Assembly: GCA_030706665.1 (NCBI GenBank)
Contig: JAUZOB010000200.1
Location: 1 to 6,301, forward strand
Source: Bacteroidota bacterium
GTDB lineage: Bacteria; Bacteroidota; Bacteroidia; Bacteroidales; Prolixibacteraceae
Reading direction: 5' to 3'
DNA: 6,301 nucleotides
The notes below the pieces were generated by a model, which did not search any database, was not told the origin of the DNA, and saw only the letters and a list, made by a program, of their open reading frames with translations. Made by a program: the position numbers and the translations under genes. Positions within the stretch are counted from its first letter, which is position 1; each line of letters begins with the position of its first letter. Shown here in pieces: positions 5,650 through 6,301 of this stretch.

Positions 5650-6301
5650 ATGAGTCATCTAATATCTCCTTCTATACTATCTGCTAATTTTCTTCGTTTG
5701 CAAGAAGATATAGAAATGCTTAATGAAAGTCGGGCCGACTGGATCCATATCGATGTTATGGATGGTGTATTTGTCCCCAATATAACTTTTGGGTTTCCTA
5801 TAATTCGGCAAATTAATAAAGTTGCGAAGTTGCCGCTTGATGTTCATTTGATGATCGTTGAGCCTGATCGGTACTTGGATGACTTTAAAAATTGCGGAGC
5901 TCAAATTCTTACTGTTCATTATGAGGCTTGTCGTCATTTACATCGGACTCTTACGGCAATTCGTAAATTGGGAATGAAATCGGGAGTAAGTCTGAATCCT
6001 CATACTCCGGTTAGTTCTCTTGAGGATATTTTGGAAGAAATAGATGTTGTGTTATTAATGTCAGTCAATCCTGGATTCGGAGGACAGAGTTTTATTAACC
6101 AAACGCTTGAAAAGGTCAGAAAGTTAAGAGAAATGGCTACTCGGAGAGGGTTGTCGATCAGAATTGAGATAGACGGTGGTGTAAATCTGGAAACAGGCAA
6201 AGCATTATTGGATGCAGGTGCAGACGTTCTTGTTGCAGGAAGCTTTGTTTTTACAGCTAAGGATCCGAAAAGTATAATTGATCAGCTCAAGAATTTAAAG
6301 A
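5650..6301 (+). CDS. rpe: Ribulose-phosphate 3-epimerase (3' end outside window)
   Basis: Rpe interconverts D-ribulose 5-phosphate and D-xylulose 5-phosphate in the pentose phosphate pathway, in the cytoplasm. The frame is open from ATG 5650 to the window edge and gives 217 residues plus one base. The family is usually about 215-225 residues, so nearly all of the protein is present. The final base is an A, so the next codon is not a stop. TIM-barrel signature motifs are intact: SPSILSANF (6-14, Ser8 substrate contact); WIHIDVMDGVFVPNITFG (31-48), with His33 and catalytic Asp35 as metal ligands; DVHLMI (64-69) with metal ligand His66; SVNPGFGGQSF (138-148); EIDGGVN (173-179) with the second catalytic Asp175; and the phosphate-binding VAGSFVF (195-201). 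The ATG is the only start that keeps the conserved ISPSILSA start region at the usual place. It follows a terminator and a promoter-like element, so it is probably transcribed independently of the sigma gene. Confidence 0.97.
   Translation, partial: MSHLISPSILSANFLRLQEDIEMLNESRADWIHIDVMDGVFVPNITFGFPIIRQINKVAKLPLDVHLMIVEPDRYLDDFKNCGAQILTVHYEACRHLHRTLTAIRKLGMKSGVSLNPHTPVSSLEDILEEIDVVLLMSVNPGFGGQSFINQTLEKVRKLREMATRRGLSIRIEIDGGVNLETGKALLDAGADVLVAGSFVFTAKDPKSIIDQLKNLK

Noticed and set aside
5677..6200. Two minus-strand open frames (5677-5937, 6000-6200)
   Set aside because: Antisense to rpe, whose catalytic motifs are intact on the plus strand.
1..6301. CRISPR arrays, insertion sequences, tRNA or rRNA genes
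   Set aside because: No regularly spaced repeats, transposase-like frames or terminal inverted repeats, and no tRNA or rRNA signatures were seen.

Overview
The window looks like chromosomal DNA from a member of the Bacteroidota, most likely Bacteroidales. The main evidence is a primary-type sigma factor of only 287 residues that begins MRQLKIT and lacks region 1.1. It is supported by a 678-residue Rho with a long insertion after its N-terminal domain, AT-rich intergenic DNA without clear Shine-Dalgarno sequences, and a perfect TAnnTTTG promoter element in front of rpe. The species cannot be named from this sequence alone.

Layout. Bases 1-86 hold the last 27 codons of an unidentified plus-strand gene. 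Three bases later comes selD (90-1130, +), the selenophosphate synthetase. It ends 3 bp from the stop of a convergent gene (1134-1730, -) for a small AraC-type regulator with one predicted membrane segment. A 310-bp gap (1731-2040) contains a strong intrinsic terminator for the next gene, rho (2041-4077, -). A 547-bp AT-rich divergent region (4078-4624) separates rho from the sigma-70 gene (4625-5488, +). A second intrinsic terminator (5564-5597) and a promoter-like element lead into rpe (5650 to the window end, +), ribulose-phosphate 3-epimerase, which runs off the edge after at least 217 codons.

How the genes relate. Two core transcription factors, a sigma factor that starts RNA synthesis and Rho that ends it, are divergently transcribed from one long spacer. 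Rpe belongs to the pentose phosphate pathway and appears to be its own transcription unit. SelD makes the selenium donor, but no selenium-using partner gene is in the window. The AraC-type protein has no obvious target here.

I see no mobile element, CRISPR array, tRNA or rRNA gene, and no convincing new multi-gene system. The points most worth a second look are the disordered insertion in Rho, the rho/sigma spacer (repeat, hairpin and a possible 48-codon leader frame), the membrane-anchored AraC protein, and the divergence of the sigma factor from the usual Bacteroidales RpoD.
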